The position numbers and the translations under genes are program-made. Under the pieces are notes generated by a model, which was not told where the DNA came from, did no database searches, and saw only the letters and a program-made list of their open reading frames with translations. A stretch of DNA of 43,441 bases from Blastococcus sp. CT_GayMR16 (lineage in GTDB: Bacteria; Actinomycetota; Actinomycetes; Mycobacteriales; Geodermatophilaceae). Location: positions 1 to 43,441 of the forward strand of contig NZ_SPQK01000027.1 of the NCBI RefSeq assembly GCF_004570875.1. The letters are read 5' to 3'. Of this stretch, positions 14,607 to 24,215 are shown piece by piece. Positions within the stretch are counted from its first letter, which is position 1; the number at the start of each line of letters is the position of its first letter.

Positions 14607-16052
14607 TCAGCGGTTCCCGACCGGCACCGCCGCGAGCTCACGCCACAGGTGGGCGGTCGCCTCGGCGCCGCGGTGGAGCATCGACAGCAGGACCCGCTCG
14701 TTGGGCGAGTGGATGCGGTCGGTGGGCAACCCGGCGCCGAGGAACAGCAGCGGCGCCCCGAGCGCCTCGACGAGGTCGGCCTCCGGCCCGCTGCCGCCCT
14801 CGCGCAGGTAGAGCACCTCGCCGGGATCGCTGTCCCAGGCCTGCGCGATGGCGGCGAGCAGCGCACTCATGGCCGGCGAGTCGAGATCGCTGGAGCAGGG
14901 CGAGACGCCGCCCGGCGGGGTGTGCACGTCGGCCTCGATGCCGGCGGGGACGTTCGCCTCCACCCACTCCCGCAACTGCGGACCGACGTCCTCGGGTGCC
15001 TGCTCGGAGACCAGCCGGAAGGTGAGCTTGGCGTGCGCCTCCGCCGGGATGATCGTCTTGTGCCCGGGGCCGGTGTAGCCGCCCCACATGCCGTTGACCT
15101 CGGCCGTGGGCCGGGCGCCGACCCGCTCGAGGGTGCTGTAGCCCTCCTCGCCGGCCGCCACCCGGGACGCGGCCGGACCGTCGAGCCACTCCTGCTCGTC
15201 GAAGGGCACCCGGGCCATCAGCTCGCGCTCCCGGTCCGACAGCGGACGCACCTTGTCGTAGAACCCGGGCAGGGTCACCCGGCCGTGCTCGTCGTGCAGG
15301 CCGGCGAGCAGCTGCGCCATCGCGTGCAGGGGGTTGGGGACGCCGCCGCCGAAGGAACCGGAGTGCAGGTCGATGTCGGGTCCGCGCAGGGTGATCTCGG
15401 CGTCGGCGAGGCCGCGCATGGCGACGACGGCGCTGGGCAGGTCGGGGGCGGCCATGCCGGTGTCGCTGACGACGACGACGTCGCAGGCCAGTCGGTCCGC
15501 ACGCTCGCGGAGCAGCGCGGGAAAGTTCGGGGACCCCGACTCCTCCTCGCCCTCGATGAGCAGCTTCACCGTGACCGCGGGGGTGTCCCGGCCTGTCGCC
15601 GCCAGGTGGGCCCGCATCCCGAGCAGGTGGAAGGCGACGTTGCCCTTGTCGTCGATGGCGCCCCGGGCGTGCACCTCCGGCCCGTCGGGACCCTCGACCA
15701 CGGTCGGTTCGAAGGGCGGGTGCTCCCACAGATCCGGGGGGTCGACCGGCTGGACGTCGTGGTGGCCGTAGACGAGGGCGACCGGCGCGTCCGCGTCGGC
15801 CGACGGCCATTCGGCGAACACCGCGGGTGCGCCAGGGGTCGGCCAGATCTCGACGGTCGGGAAGCCGGTGCGCCGCAGGGCCTCGGCCAGCCAGGCGGCG
15901 CTGTCGGCCACGTCGGGGGCGTGCGCGGGGTCCGCGGAGATCGACGGGATGCGCAGCCAGGCGTCGAGATCGGCGTGCAGGTCGTCGAGGTGGGCGAGGA
16001 CATAGGTCCGTTCGGCGCTGTCGCGCTCTGCGCTGGGCCGGCTGCTGCTCAC
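14607..16052 (-). CDS. M20 family metallopeptidase (dipeptidase-like)
   Basis: 481 residues from GTG 16052. Metal-site motifs are in order: YGHHDVQPVDP, GAIDDKGN, EGEEESGS (catalytic Glu-Glu), DTGM, and DLHSGSFGGGVPNP before the dimerisation domain. The pattern matches di-zinc exopeptidases of the ArgE/DapE/CNDP dipeptidase group. No signal peptide, so cytoplasmic hydrolysis of dipeptides or related amides is likely. A minus-strand TACCGT box ends 8 bases before the start; a second GTG at 16058 is too close to that box. It overlaps nothing upstream but is coupled to the kinase gene downstream. Confidence 0.9.
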   Translation of the reverse strand: MSSSRPSAERDSAERTYVLAHLDDLHADLDAWLRIPSISADPAHAPDVADSAAWLAEALRRTGFPTVEIWPTPGAPAVFAEWPSADADAPVALVYGHHDVQPVDPPDLWEHPPFEPTVVEGPDGPEVHARGAIDDKGNVAFHLLGMRAHLAATGRDTPAVTVKLLIEGEEESGSPNFPALLRERADRLACDVVVVSDTGMAAPDLPSAVVAMRGLADAEITLRGPDIDLHSGSFGGGVPNPLHAMAQLLAGLHDEHGRVTLPGFYDKVRPLSDRERELMARVPFDEQEWLDGPAASRVAAGEEGYSTLERVGARPTAEVNGMWGGYTGPGHKTIIPAEAHAKLTFRLVSEQAPEDVGPQLREWVEANVPAGIEADVHTPPGGVSPCSSDLDSPAMSALLAAIAQAWDSDPGEVLYLREGGSGPEADLVEALGAPLLFLGAGLPTDRIHSPNERVLLSMLHRGAEATAHLWRELAAVPVGNR

Positions 16053-16075
16053 GGGCACCGACGGTAATGCCGGGT

Positions 16076-16081
16076 TAGGTT
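16076..16081 (+). promoter_or_regulatory. -10 box, leaderless promoter of the hydrolase gene
   Basis: TAGGTT ends exactly 7 bases before ATG 16089. The divergent M20 gene has TACCGT on the other strand within the same 36-base gap, so the two promoters overlap head to head. Confidence 0.55.
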
Positions 16082-16088
16082 CCACCCC

Positions 16089-16940
16089 ATGCCGGGACAG
16101 CTGCTGCACGTCGACGTCGGCGATCTGACCTTCGATGTGCGGGCCGACGGTCCCGAGGACGGGCGGCCGGTGCTGCTGCTGCACGGCTTCCCCGAGACGT
16201 CCGCGTGCTGGGCCGCGGTCACGCCCCTGCTCACGAAGGCCGGGCTGCGCACCTACGCCCCGGACCAGCTCGGCTACTCCCCCGGCGCCCGGCCGGAGGA
16301 GGTCGGCGCCTACTCCACCCCGAACCTCACCCAGGTGACCGCGGACCTGATGACGGCGCTGGACCTGGAGCAGGCCGACGTCGTCGGCCACGACTGGGGC
16401 GCCAACGTGGCCTGGGCGCTGGCGGCCTGGCACCCCGACCGCGTGCGGACGCTGACGGCCGTCTCCGTGCCGCATCCGGCGGCGTACACGGTCGCCTACC
16501 GGACGGACCCGGAGCAGAAGGAGCGGTCGGGCTACATCCGGCTGTTCTGGCAGGAGGGCAAGGCGGAGGAGGTCCTGCTCGCCGACGACGCCCGCCGGCT
16601 CCGGCGGATGCTGTCCGGGGGTGAGGGCCACTCCGGGGTGCCGGCCGAGGCGATCGAGGAGTACGTGGCCGTGCTGTCGGCGCCGGGCGCGCTCACCGCG
16701 GCCCTCAACTGGTACCGGGCGATGAGCTCCAGCGAGCGGGTCGACCCGGTCACGGTGCCGACGACGTACGTGTGGAGCGACGGCGACGTCGCGATCGGCC
16801 GGACCGCCGCCGAGGCGTGCGCCAACTACGTGACCGGCGACTACCGGTTCGTGGAACTGTCGGGGATCACGCACTGGATCCCCGAGCAGGCCCCCGACGG
16901 GCTGGCGATGGCGATCCTGGAGCGCATCAGGTCGTCCTGA
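16089..16940 (+). CDS. Alpha/beta hydrolase, epoxide-hydrolase-like
   Basis: 283 residues from ATG 16089. HGFPE (oxyanion), GHDWGA with Asp as nucleophile, and a late GITHWIPEQAP His give the catalytic set of epoxide hydrolases and haloalkane dehalogenases rather than esterases, which would have Ser. Lid tyrosines (YIRLFW, NWYRAM) fit an epoxide hydrolase. The substrate is unknown. It converges on adnB. In M. tuberculosis a lipase-like gene (lipV) lies beside adnAB, but on the other side. Confidence 0.87.
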   Translation: MPGQLLHVDVGDLTFDVRADGPEDGRPVLLLHGFPETSACWAAVTPLLTKAGLRTYAPDQLGYSPGARPEEVGAYSTPNLTQVTADLMTALDLEQADVVGHDWGANVAWALAAWHPDRVRTLTAVSVPHPAAYTVAYRTDPEQKERSGYIRLFWQEGKAEEVLLADDARRLRRMLSGGEGHSGVPAEAIEEYVAVLSAPGALTAALNWYRAMSSSERVDPVTVPTTYVWSDGDVAIGRTAAEACANYVTGDYRFVELSGITHWIPEQAPDGLAMAILERIRSS

Positions 16941-16997
16941 GGGACGGTGCCCGCCGCGGGTCCGGCCCCGCCGGCCGGTCCAGGTCGCGCTCGCCGC

Positions 16998-19900
16998 TCA
17001 TCCGGTGCCGGTGACCAGGTTCAGCAGGCCGGCCTCGTCCATGAGATCGACCGGGCGCAGGGTCTCCTTCGCCGCGACGTGGTGGAAGCCCGCGCTGACC
17101 CGCTCCACCGGGACGCCGGTCAGCCGCGACCAGCCGAGCCGGTAGGCGGCCAACTGGACGGCGGCCGCGGCCAGCTCCGCGCCGAACGGCGGCGGGCCGG
17201 TCTTCCAGTCGATGACCTCGTAGCGGCCGTCCCCGTCGGCGTAGACGGCGTCGATCCGCCCCCGCAGCGTCAGCGGGCCGAGCGGGGTCTCGAACGGCAC
17301 CTCGACCTCGGCGGGCTGCCGGTCGGCCCACTCGCTGGCCAGGAACGCGTCCTGCAGGTCGGCCAGGGCGCCGTCGGGTGCGGCGAACTCGTCGCCGGAG
17401 CCCGGCAGCTCGTCCAGGTCGACCAGCTTCGCCGCTCCGAACCGCTCCTCCAGCCAGGCGTGGAAGGCGGTGCCGCGCCGGGCCTGCGGCGCGGGGGCCG
17501 CAGGCATCGGCCGCCGCAGCCGCCGGGCCAGCTCGGCCGGGTCGCGGCGCAGGGTGACCAGCGCCGACACCGACAGGTGCGAGGGCAGCGGGACGTCGAC
17601 GGTCGGGCTGGCGTGCCGGGCCCGCTCCCGCAGCAGCAGGTCGGTGTCCCGCACCCACTGCTCGAGCTGCGGATCGCCCCCGTCAAGGACGAGCGAGGGG
17701 TCGAGCGGGTGGGGCGCGGCCGCGGTGACCAGGTCGGCGGCGGCGCTCAGCGCGCGGCGCCGTCCGGAGGTCAGCGGATCGGCGGGCCACTGCCCGACCG
17801 GCCACTCCTCCAGTGCGGGGTTGGTCGCGTCGTCGGCCGGCGCCTCGGCCCAGTGCACGATCTCCCCCGCGCCGTCCTCGCAGGCGGCCCGGACGGTGGC
17901 CAGCAGTGACGAGGGGCCGCACACCGTCTTCCCGTCCCGCCACCAGCTGCCCGAGCAGATCAGGACGTGCCGGGCACGGGTGACGGCGACGTAGCCGAGG
18001 CGGATTTCCTCGGCCAACCCGAAGTCCTTCCACTCCTGGACGTAGTCCTCCAGCGCCTGCTTCACCACGGCCTGGTCACCGGAGCCGGGCACCGGCAGGT
18101 GCAGCCGGGGCAGCTCCTCGCGGTCGGTCAGCCGCAGCTCGGCGGGTACGGCCCCCGGGTCCTTGATCCACGAGTCGCTGGTGTCGGCCTTGGCCGGGAA
18201 CTGGTCCTTGGTCATCCCCGGGACGGCGACGACGTCCCACTCGAGCCCCTTGCTCGAGTGCCCGGTCAGCAGCTGCACCGCCTCCGGGTTCACCGCCACC
18301 TCGCCGGGCTCGAGTCCCCGCTCGCGCTCCTCGGCGTCGCGCAGATAGCCGAGGAAGGCGGGCAGCGACGGCAGCTCGGCCAGCTCGGTGAACTCCGCGG
18401 CGACCCCGTGCAGCGCATCCAGGTGCGCCCGGGCCCCCGCCGGACTGGCACCCGGGGCGCTGGCCAGCTCGGTCTCCAGGCCCAGGGTGCGGGCCACCTC
18501 GTCGACCAGGTCGGGCAGCGACTCGCTCAGGCGGGTGCGCAGGTGGCCGAGCTCCGCGCCGAGCCGGCGGAGCCGCCGGTAGCCCGCGGCCGAGTAGGCG
18601 TCCGGCCCGCCGAGGTCGTCGAGCGCCTCGACGATGCTGCCGCGCTCGCTGGGCCGCTCGGTCGCCGGTGCGCCATCGGAGTCGTCGGGACGGGCTGGGC
18701 GGCGCGTGCGCACGAGGGTCGAGGCGCGCTTCTCCAGGGCCGCGAGGTCCCGCGGCCCGATCCGCCAGCGGGCGCCGGTGACCAGCCGACCGAGCGCGTC
18801 CCCGGCGGTGGGGTCGACGAGCACGGTCAGCGTGGCGACCACGTCGGAGACCTCGGGCACCTCGAGCAGGCCGCCGAGCCCCACGACCTCCACCGGCAGG
18901 CCGCGCTCGCGGAGCGCCGCGGCGATGCCCGCCAGCTGCTTCCGTGCGCGGACCAGCACCGCGACGGTCGGCGGGCGGCCGTCGGGGCGGTGGTTCCAGC
19001 ACTCCGCGAGGCGATCCGCCAGCGCCTCGGTCTCCTCGGCCACCGTGCCGTAGAGGCCCACGCTCACCGCGCCCTTCGCGGCCGTGGGCGCCGGCGCGAG
19101 GTCGGGCAGCGGCTGGTCGGGCGCCGGCAGCATCCCCGACACCGCGTTGGCGACGGCCAGGACGGCGTCGTCGTTGCGCCAGCTGGTGGCCAGGGTGAGC
19201 CGCTGGGCAGGCCGCTCGGGCAGGCCCGGGAAGGTGCGGGCGAACCGCTCGATGGTGCCGGCCGACGCGCCCCGCCATCCGTAGATCGACTGGCGCGGGT
19301 CGCCGACGGCGAGCACCGGGTGTCCGGTGTCGCGGCCGAACAGGGCTTCGAGCATGCGGAGCTGGCCGACGCTGGTGTCCTGGTACTCGTCCAGCAGGAC
19401 GACCTGCCACCGAGCCCGCTCGCGGCGGCCGACCTCGGCGGAGGCGACCGCGATCCGCGCCGCGTAGGCGACCTGGTCGGCGTAGTCGATCGCCCCGGCG
19501 GCCCGCTTGCGCGCCTCGAAGGCCTCGACCAGCGGCAGCAGCGCCACCCGGGACCGCTGGCGGGTGAGCATCTCGGTGACGGCCGCATACGGGCCCCGTT
19601 TCTTCGGGGCGTCCGCATACCCGGCGATCTGCGCCTCCAGCTGGGCGGTCCAGGCGCGCAGAGCGGCCGGACTGATGTCGTGCTCGCCGAGCTCGGCGGC
19701 CAGCGCCAGCACGTCCTCGACGGTGGTGAGCAGGGTCAGCGGCACGTCGCTCATGTCGCCCGTCCAGGACGTCACGACCGTGGCGGCCTGTCCCCAGCAC
19801 ATCGCCGGGCCGAGCACCCCGGCGCCGGGCTCGACGCCGATCCGCAGGCCGTGCTCGGCGACCAGCGCCGCCGCGTACCCGTGGTAGGTCGAGACCGTGG

Positions 19901-20357
19901 GCTGGGCGATGTCGAGCCGGCGGCGGAGGTCGTCGTCGGTGTCGGGGTGACGGGCGAGCGCACCCAGGCGCAGCCGCACGCGCTCGTTGAGCTCGCTGGC
20001 GGCCTTGCGCGTGAACGTGAGGCCGAGGATGGCCTCGGGGTCCACCAGCCGGTTGGCCACGAGCCAGGACACCCGCGCGGCCATCGTCTCGGTCTTGCCC
20101 GAGCCGGCGCCGGCGACGACCACGAGCGGCCGGTCCGGTGGCGCGGAGACCACCCGGGCCTGCTCCGGGGAGGGGGCGTAGGACAGCCCGCACCGGGCGG
20201 CCACCTCGGCGGGGTCGAGCAGCCGGACCGGGACCACCGGCTCGGCGGGGGCATCGCCGAAGAGATCGTCGAAGGAGAGCTGTTGAAGGACCCCGTTCTC
20301 CCCTCCGCTCGCAAGCTCGCGAGGGAACCCGGAACGGGGCCGATCGCGCCGGCTCAT
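16998..20357 (-). CDS. adnB: AdnB-type helicase-nuclease subunit
   Basis: 1119 residues from ATG 20357, which overlaps the adnA stop as ATGA. N-terminal superfamily 1 helicase: GAGSGKT (83-89), LLDEYQDTS, GDPRQSIYGWRG, HSSKGLEWD, GYVAVTRARH. The C-terminal RecB-like nuclease has GRIDAVY, then VIDWKTG (~1045-1052) and VQLAAY. AdnAB is the mycobacterial-type double-strand-break resection motor-nuclease, with both subunits carrying both activities. No Fe-S cysteines flank this nuclease. Residues ~9-25 (SGFPRELASGGENGVLQ) are encoded by a palindromic repeat; a start at the GTG of VVPVRLLDPAE (~residue 41) would avoid it. Confidence 0.92.
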   Translation of the reverse strand: MSRRDRPRSGFPRELASGGENGVLQQLSFDDLFGDAPAEPVVPVRLLDPAEVAARCGLSYAPSPEQARVVSAPPDRPLVVVAGAGSGKTETMAARVSWLVANRLVDPEAILGLTFTRKAASELNERVRLRLGALARHPDTDDDLRRRLDIAQPTVSTYHGYAAALVAEHGLRIGVEPGAGVLGPAMCWGQAATVVTSWTGDMSDVPLTLLTTVEDVLALAAELGEHDISPAALRAWTAQLEAQIAGYADAPKKRGPYAAVTEMLTRQRSRVALLPLVEAFEARKRAAGAIDYADQVAYAARIAVASAEVGRRERARWQVVLLDEYQDTSVGQLRMLEALFGRDTGHPVLAVGDPRQSIYGWRGASAGTIERFARTFPGLPERPAQRLTLATSWRNDDAVLAVANAVSGMLPAPDQPLPDLAPAPTAAKGAVSVGLYGTVAEETEALADRLAECWNHRPDGRPPTVAVLVRARKQLAGIAAALRERGLPVEVVGLGGLLEVPEVSDVVATLTVLVDPTAGDALGRLVTGARWRIGPRDLAALEKRASTLVRTRRPARPDDSDGAPATERPSERGSIVEALDDLGGPDAYSAAGYRRLRRLGAELGHLRTRLSESLPDLVDEVARTLGLETELASAPGASPAGARAHLDALHGVAAEFTELAELPSLPAFLGYLRDAEERERGLEPGEVAVNPEAVQLLTGHSSKGLEWDVVAVPGMTKDQFPAKADTSDSWIKDPGAVPAELRLTDREELPRLHLPVPGSGDQAVVKQALEDYVQEWKDFGLAEEIRLGYVAVTRARHVLICSGSWWRDGKTVCGPSSLLATVRAACEDGAGEIVHWAEAPADDATNPALEEWPVGQWPADPLTSGRRRALSAAADLVTAAAPHPLDPSLVLDGGDPQLEQWVRDTDLLLRERARHASPTVDVPLPSHLSVSALVTLRRDPAELARRLRRPMPAAPAPQARRGTAFHAWLEERFGAAKLVDLDELPGSGDEFAAPDGALADLQDAFLASEWADRQPAEVEVPFETPLGPLTLRGRIDAVYADGDGRYEVIDWKTGPPPFGAELAAAAVQLAAYRLGWSRLTGVPVERVSAGFHHVAAKETLRPVDLMDEAGLLNLVTGTG
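20285..20341. repeat. GAAGGACCC palindromic element, copy A
   Basis: Plus strand begins GAAGGACCCCGTTC and ends GAACGGGGCC, with an inner hairpin CTCGCAAGCTCGCGAG-like sequence. Outer arms CCCCGTTC/GAACGGGG enclose the inner stem. It starts 13 bases past the adnA stop and lies inside the N-terminal coding part of adnB. Copy B (33697-33756) has the same design with different arm sequences. Confidence 0.8.
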
Positions 20358-23300
20358 CCGGTCACCTGCCGGCCCGGCTCCTGCAGCGGGCAGCTGCGGC
20401 GGGCGGGGCACCGCTGACAGTGCGTGCCGGTGCGCACCTCGAAGGAGGCCGCGCCCATTCCTTCCCCGACCTCGGCGAGGAGCTCCCCCGCCCAGGTCTC
20501 CGCGAGCGGGACGTCTGCGGGCAGGGGCTCCTGGTGCTGCTCCTTGGCCTTGGCCCCGGTGCCGACCTGGAGAAGCGCCGCGCCGCCCGGGGTGCTGCCG
20601 TGATCCCCGAACCCGCCCGCGGCCACGGCCACCTGGTAGGCGGCCAGCTGCCCGTGCTCCTCGGTGTTCCTGGCCGGCGTCTTCCCGGTCTTGAGGTCGA
20701 CGACCACCAGCCGACCGTCGGCATCGCGCTCCAGCCGGTCGACCTTGCCCCGGATGAGCGCCCGGCCGACGGTCGCGTCGAACTCGATCTCGACGCCGAC
20801 GAGTTCCCGGCCGGCAGCGGTGTGCCACGCGAGGAACCGCGCCAGCATGTCCTGCGCCGACTGACGCTGACGCTGGTCCGACCAGCCGGGCCCGAGGTCG
20901 AGCTGGTCGAGCTCCGCGGCGAGCACCGCGGAGGCGTCGGCCGGCGGCAGTCCCTCGGCGACCTGCTGGGCGACGGCGTGCACGGCCGTACCGACCGTGC
21001 GCGTCGTGTCCGGCGACGCCTCGGCCCCGACGGCGCTCAGCACCCACCTCAACGGGCAGCGCTGGAACGTCTCGATGCCCGACGGGCGCACGCGTACCGG
21101 GTCCTCCTCCGGGACGAGCGGGGCGTCGTCGGAGAGGGGGGCCAGGCCCCACCAGCTGGACGGCGCCGCCCCGGAGACCCCCTCGTCGGCCAGCCGGCGC
21201 AGCACCGAGGCGGCCGCGGACCGCCGGTCCGGCGGGGTCTGCGGGTCGGTCAGGGCACGCCGCAGGTCGGCCACGAGGGCCGGGAGCGTGAGGGACCGGG
21301 GCAGCTCGGTGAGCGGCCGCCCGTCCTCCGGCGGCGGGGACACGAGGTCGAGGAAGCGGGACGCCGTCGCGCCCGCGTCGGCGCCGTCCAGGGCGCCCTC
21401 CACGGCCGTGACGACGAGCCGGCGCCGGGCACGGGTGCAGGCGACGTAGAACAGGCGCCGCTCCTCCGCGAGGGCGAGGGTCCGCCGGTCGACGCTCGTG
21501 CCGTCGATACCGGTGACCCGCTCGACCAGTTCCTCGGTGCCGAGCAGAGAGGTGCGCTCGCGCAGGTCGGGCCACACGCCCTCCTGCACCCCGGCGACGC
21601 AGACCAGGTCCCACTCCAGGCCCTTCGACGCGTGCGCCGTCAGCAGCCGGACCGTCTCCCCCGCGACCGCCCGGGCCGCACCGCTGTCCCCGGGCAGCTC
21701 CTGGGCGGACAGGTGGGCGACGAAGGCCCGCACATCGGCGGACGGCAGCCGGTCGACGAAGCCGGCCGCGGCGTCGAAGAGCGAGACGACGGCGTCCAGG
21801 TCACGGTCGGCGACCGCCCCGGACGGGCCGCCCGCGGCGCTGGCCCGCGCCCAGCGCTGAGCCAGACCGCTGCGCTGCCACATGGCCCACAGCACGTCCT
21901 CCGCCGTCCCGTCTTTCGCCAGCGCCATCCGCCCGGCGTCGAGCACGCCGGCCACCCGGCGCGCGGGGCGGGACACGTGCTCGGGCAGGGACTCCAGGAG
22001 CGCCTCGTCGGTCAGGACGGCGGCCAGCGGCGCGCCCCGCTCGGCCGGGTCGATGCCCCGGGTCGCGAAGGAGACGCGGACTGCCCGGCGGAGCCGGCGC
22101 AGGTCGAGGACGGTGGCTCCCCCGAGCGGCGAGGCGAGCAGGGCCTCCGCCGCGGGCTCGTCGAGCCCGACCGCGGCGCCGTCGGCCTCGGGGCCGGCGG
22201 CGGACGACGGCAGCAGTGCCGTGAGGGCGCTCAGCAGCGGCGCCACGGCCGGCTGACCGGCCAGCGGCAGGTCGTCGGCGGAGACCGCCACCGGGACGCC
22301 GGCCGACGACAGTGCGCGGCGCAGGGGACCGAGCGCGCCGGCCGTGCGGACGACGACGGCCATCTGCGACCAGGGCAGGCGGTCGAGCAGGTGCGCCCGG
22401 CGGAGGACGTCGGCGAGATAGGCCGCCTCCACCGCCGCGGAACCGAAGACGTGCACCTCGGCGGCGCCCGGATCGGCGTCGTCGACCGGGGACAGGCGGC
22501 GGTGCTCCCAGGGGCCCGGCAGGCCCTCGGCGACCTTCCGGCTGATCCGCAGCAGCTCCGCGCCGGACCGGCGGCAGACGCCCAACGACACGCGCTGGGC
22601 CGGCCGGTTGTCGGTGTGCCGGAAGCGTTCGGGGAACTCGACGATGCCCCGGGGCTCGGCACCGCGGAAGGCGTAGATCGCCTGGTCGGGATCGCCCACG
22701 GCGACCAGGTTCCCGCCCCCTCCGGCGAGCAGTTCCAGCAGCTCCACCTGGGCGGGGTCGGTGTCCTGGTACTCGTCGACGAAGAGCCAGCGCGCACGCT
22801 CGCGTTCCTGGCGCAGCAGCTCCGGGTCGCTGTCGAGCTCGGCGATCGCCTGACGCACCAGCTCGGCGGGGTCGTAGCCGGAGGCGTCACCGCGGCCCGC
22901 GGTGGAGAAGGCCGTGACCGCCTCGTACTGCTCCTGGAAGGCGGCGGCGTGCACCCAGTGGTCGCGGCCGGACTCCCGGCCCCACGCGGCGAGCTGCGCC
23001 GAGCCGACACCGCGCTCGGTCGCCCGCAGGAGCAGCTCGCGCAGTTCGGTGCGGAAGCCCGCCGTCCCGAGTGCCGGCGCCAGCCCGGCCGGCCAGCGGA
23101 CGGCGCCCTCCTCCTCCGCGTCGCCACGCAGGAGCTCCGCTACCACGGCGTCCTGTTCCGCGGAGGTGAGCAGGCGCGGCGGGGCGTCACCGCGCAGCAG
23201 CGCAGCCCGGCGGAGGACGCCGTAGGCGTAGGAGTGGAACGTGCGGGCCAGCGGCTCGCGGATGGTCCTCGCCACGCGACCGGTGATGCGGCCCCGCAGC

Positions 23301-23554
23301 TCGGCCGCGGCCTTGCGGCTGAAGGTCAGGACGAGGATCTGCTCGGGATCGATGCCGGCCTGGATCCGCGCCGCGACCGCCTCGACGATCGTCGTCGTCT
23401 TTCCCGTGCCCGGTCCGGCGAGAACCAGCAACGGGCCGCTCGGATGATCGACGACGGCCTGCTGGGTCGGGTCGAGCAGCGGCGGAGAGGCGGCGACCGA
23501 GCCCGACTGCACGAGCCGGTAGACCGGCCCGGCCTCACTCCCCCGCTGTGCCAC
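20354..23554 (-). CDS. adnA: AdnA-type helicase-nuclease subunit
   Basis: 1066 residues from GTG 23554. Helicase motifs: GPGTGKTTT (47-55), FVDEYQDTDPAQ, GDPDQAIYAFRG, HASKGLEWD, YVACTRARRR. The C-terminal nuclease has IRGKVDRLE, VVDLKTGK (~950) and GQLAAYQ. One Cys in FQRCPLRW (~832) and three in THCQRCPARRSCPLQ near the C-terminus form the four-cysteine frame of an AddB/RecB-type iron-sulfur nuclease. It pairs with AdnB to unwind and trim DNA ends for recombination. No clear ribosome site is seen before the GTG. The only gap in the pair is the translational overlap with adnB. Confidence 0.92.
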   Translation of the reverse strand: MAQRGSEAGPVYRLVQSGSVAASPPLLDPTQQAVVDHPSGPLLVLAGPGTGKTTTIVEAVAARIQAGIDPEQILVLTFSRKAAAELRGRITGRVARTIREPLARTFHSYAYGVLRRAALLRGDAPPRLLTSAEQDAVVAELLRGDAEEEGAVRWPAGLAPALGTAGFRTELRELLLRATERGVGSAQLAAWGRESGRDHWVHAAAFQEQYEAVTAFSTAGRGDASGYDPAELVRQAIAELDSDPELLRQERERARWLFVDEYQDTDPAQVELLELLAGGGGNLVAVGDPDQAIYAFRGAEPRGIVEFPERFRHTDNRPAQRVSLGVCRRSGAELLRISRKVAEGLPGPWEHRRLSPVDDADPGAAEVHVFGSAAVEAAYLADVLRRAHLLDRLPWSQMAVVVRTAGALGPLRRALSSAGVPVAVSADDLPLAGQPAVAPLLSALTALLPSSAAGPEADGAAVGLDEPAAEALLASPLGGATVLDLRRLRRAVRVSFATRGIDPAERGAPLAAVLTDEALLESLPEHVSRPARRVAGVLDAGRMALAKDGTAEDVLWAMWQRSGLAQRWARASAAGGPSGAVADRDLDAVVSLFDAAAGFVDRLPSADVRAFVAHLSAQELPGDSGAARAVAGETVRLLTAHASKGLEWDLVCVAGVQEGVWPDLRERTSLLGTEELVERVTGIDGTSVDRRTLALAEERRLFYVACTRARRRLVVTAVEGALDGADAGATASRFLDLVSPPPEDGRPLTELPRSLTLPALVADLRRALTDPQTPPDRRSAAASVLRRLADEGVSGAAPSSWWGLAPLSDDAPLVPEEDPVRVRPSGIETFQRCPLRWVLSAVGAEASPDTTRTVGTAVHAVAQQVAEGLPPADASAVLAAELDQLDLGPGWSDQRQRQSAQDMLARFLAWHTAAGRELVGVEIEFDATVGRALIRGKVDRLERDADGRLVVVDLKTGKTPARNTEEHGQLAAYQVAVAAGGFGDHGSTPGGAALLQVGTGAKAKEQHQEPLPADVPLAETWAGELLAEVGEGMGAASFEVRTGTHCQRCPARRSCPLQEPGRQVTG

Positions 23555-23628
23555 CTGTCGATGGAATCACGGACCAGGGACAGTTCCGGGACGCCTGGGA
23601 CAGATGGGAGGCACGCCTCAGGTCGGCG

Positions 23629-23799
23629 TCAGCTGAGGGCGAGCGCGGCCTCCCGCAGCTCGGCCTCAAGCATCAGGTCCGCCGCCGTCGTCAGCCACCC
23701 GGCGACGAAGAGCAGGGACTGCGCCCTCTCGTCGTCGAGCGACGCCGTCGCGGCGCAGAGACCTGCTTCGGCGACTGCACTGCACGCCAAGCTGTTCAT
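23629..23799 (-). CDS. Possible small protein (56 aa)
   Basis: 56 residues from ATG 23799 (MNSLACSAVAEAG ... AELREAALALS), acidic and Ala/Leu-rich, probably helical, with two cysteines. The ribosome site is weak (AAGGGC directly before ATG), and the region upstream has lower GC. It lies in the 336-base gap between adnA and the alkyltransferase-like gene. No family recognised; if it is not real, the gap holds nothing else I can name. Confidence 0.35.
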   Translation of the reverse strand: MNSLACSAVAEAGLCAATASLDDERAQSLLFVAGWLTTAADLMLEAELREAALALS

Positions 23800-23890
23800 G
23801 CCCTTGTGGTCGGCAGAATCCGGGGCCGGCTGAAGGCGATGCGACGAACTGGTCCGCACGGGGTAGACGGTCACACCCCGGCAACACGCC

Positions 23891-24190
23891 TCAGTCGGGC
23901 CACCCCACCGCGGAAACATCCACCCGGCCGTTGCGCACCGGCACGCCCTCGGCGGCCAGCAGCTCGAGCTGCCGCACGCGCACCGGTTCTGCGGCGGAGC
24001 CGTCGGCGCGCACCACGCGGTACCAGGGCACTGCCCCGCCCCCGGCGGACAGCGCCCGCGCCACCCGGCGGGGCCCGACGCCGATCAGCCGGCCGATCGC
24101 GCCGTACGTGCTCACCCGGCCGGCCGGGATGCGCTCGACGACGTCGAACACCGCCTCGTCGACGTCGAGAACCGGATCGCTCACGCTCAC
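23891..24190 (-). CDS. Alkyltransferase-like protein (ATL, MGMT fold)
   Basis: 99 residues from GTG 24190. The MGMT DNA-binding domain is present (VFDVVERIPAGRVSTYGAIGR, GPRRVARALS), but the acceptor motif reads PWYRVV instead of PCHRV, so the methyl-accepting cysteine is absent. ATL proteins bind O6-alkylguanine and pass the lesion to nucleotide excision repair rather than removing it. It has the position of Rv3204 beside adnA. Family call firm; role by analogy. Confidence 0.88.
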   Translation of the reverse strand: MSVSDPVLDVDEAVFDVVERIPAGRVSTYGAIGRLIGVGPRRVARALSAGGGAVPWYRVVRADGSAAEPVRVRQLELLAAEGVPVRNGRVDVSAVGWPD

Positions 24191-24215
24191 ATCGTCGTAC
24201 AGGTGCCGGGAGTGG

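Noticed and set aside
14607-16874. M20 peptidase extended upstream to 16874
   Set aside because: The extra ~270 residues are antisense to the alpha/beta hydrolase and lack any motif.
16998-21614. adnB extended upstream to 21614
   Set aside because: The extension would overlap adnA by more than 1.2 kb in another frame and is Arg-rich without motifs; the ATGA overlap at 20357 fits an operon.
20138-23833. Plus-strand open frame of ~1230 codons opposite adnA
   Set aside because: It is antisense to a gene with complete helicase and nuclease motifs; its protein is Arg/Gly/Pro-rich with no domain, as expected from the opposite strand of very high GC DNA.
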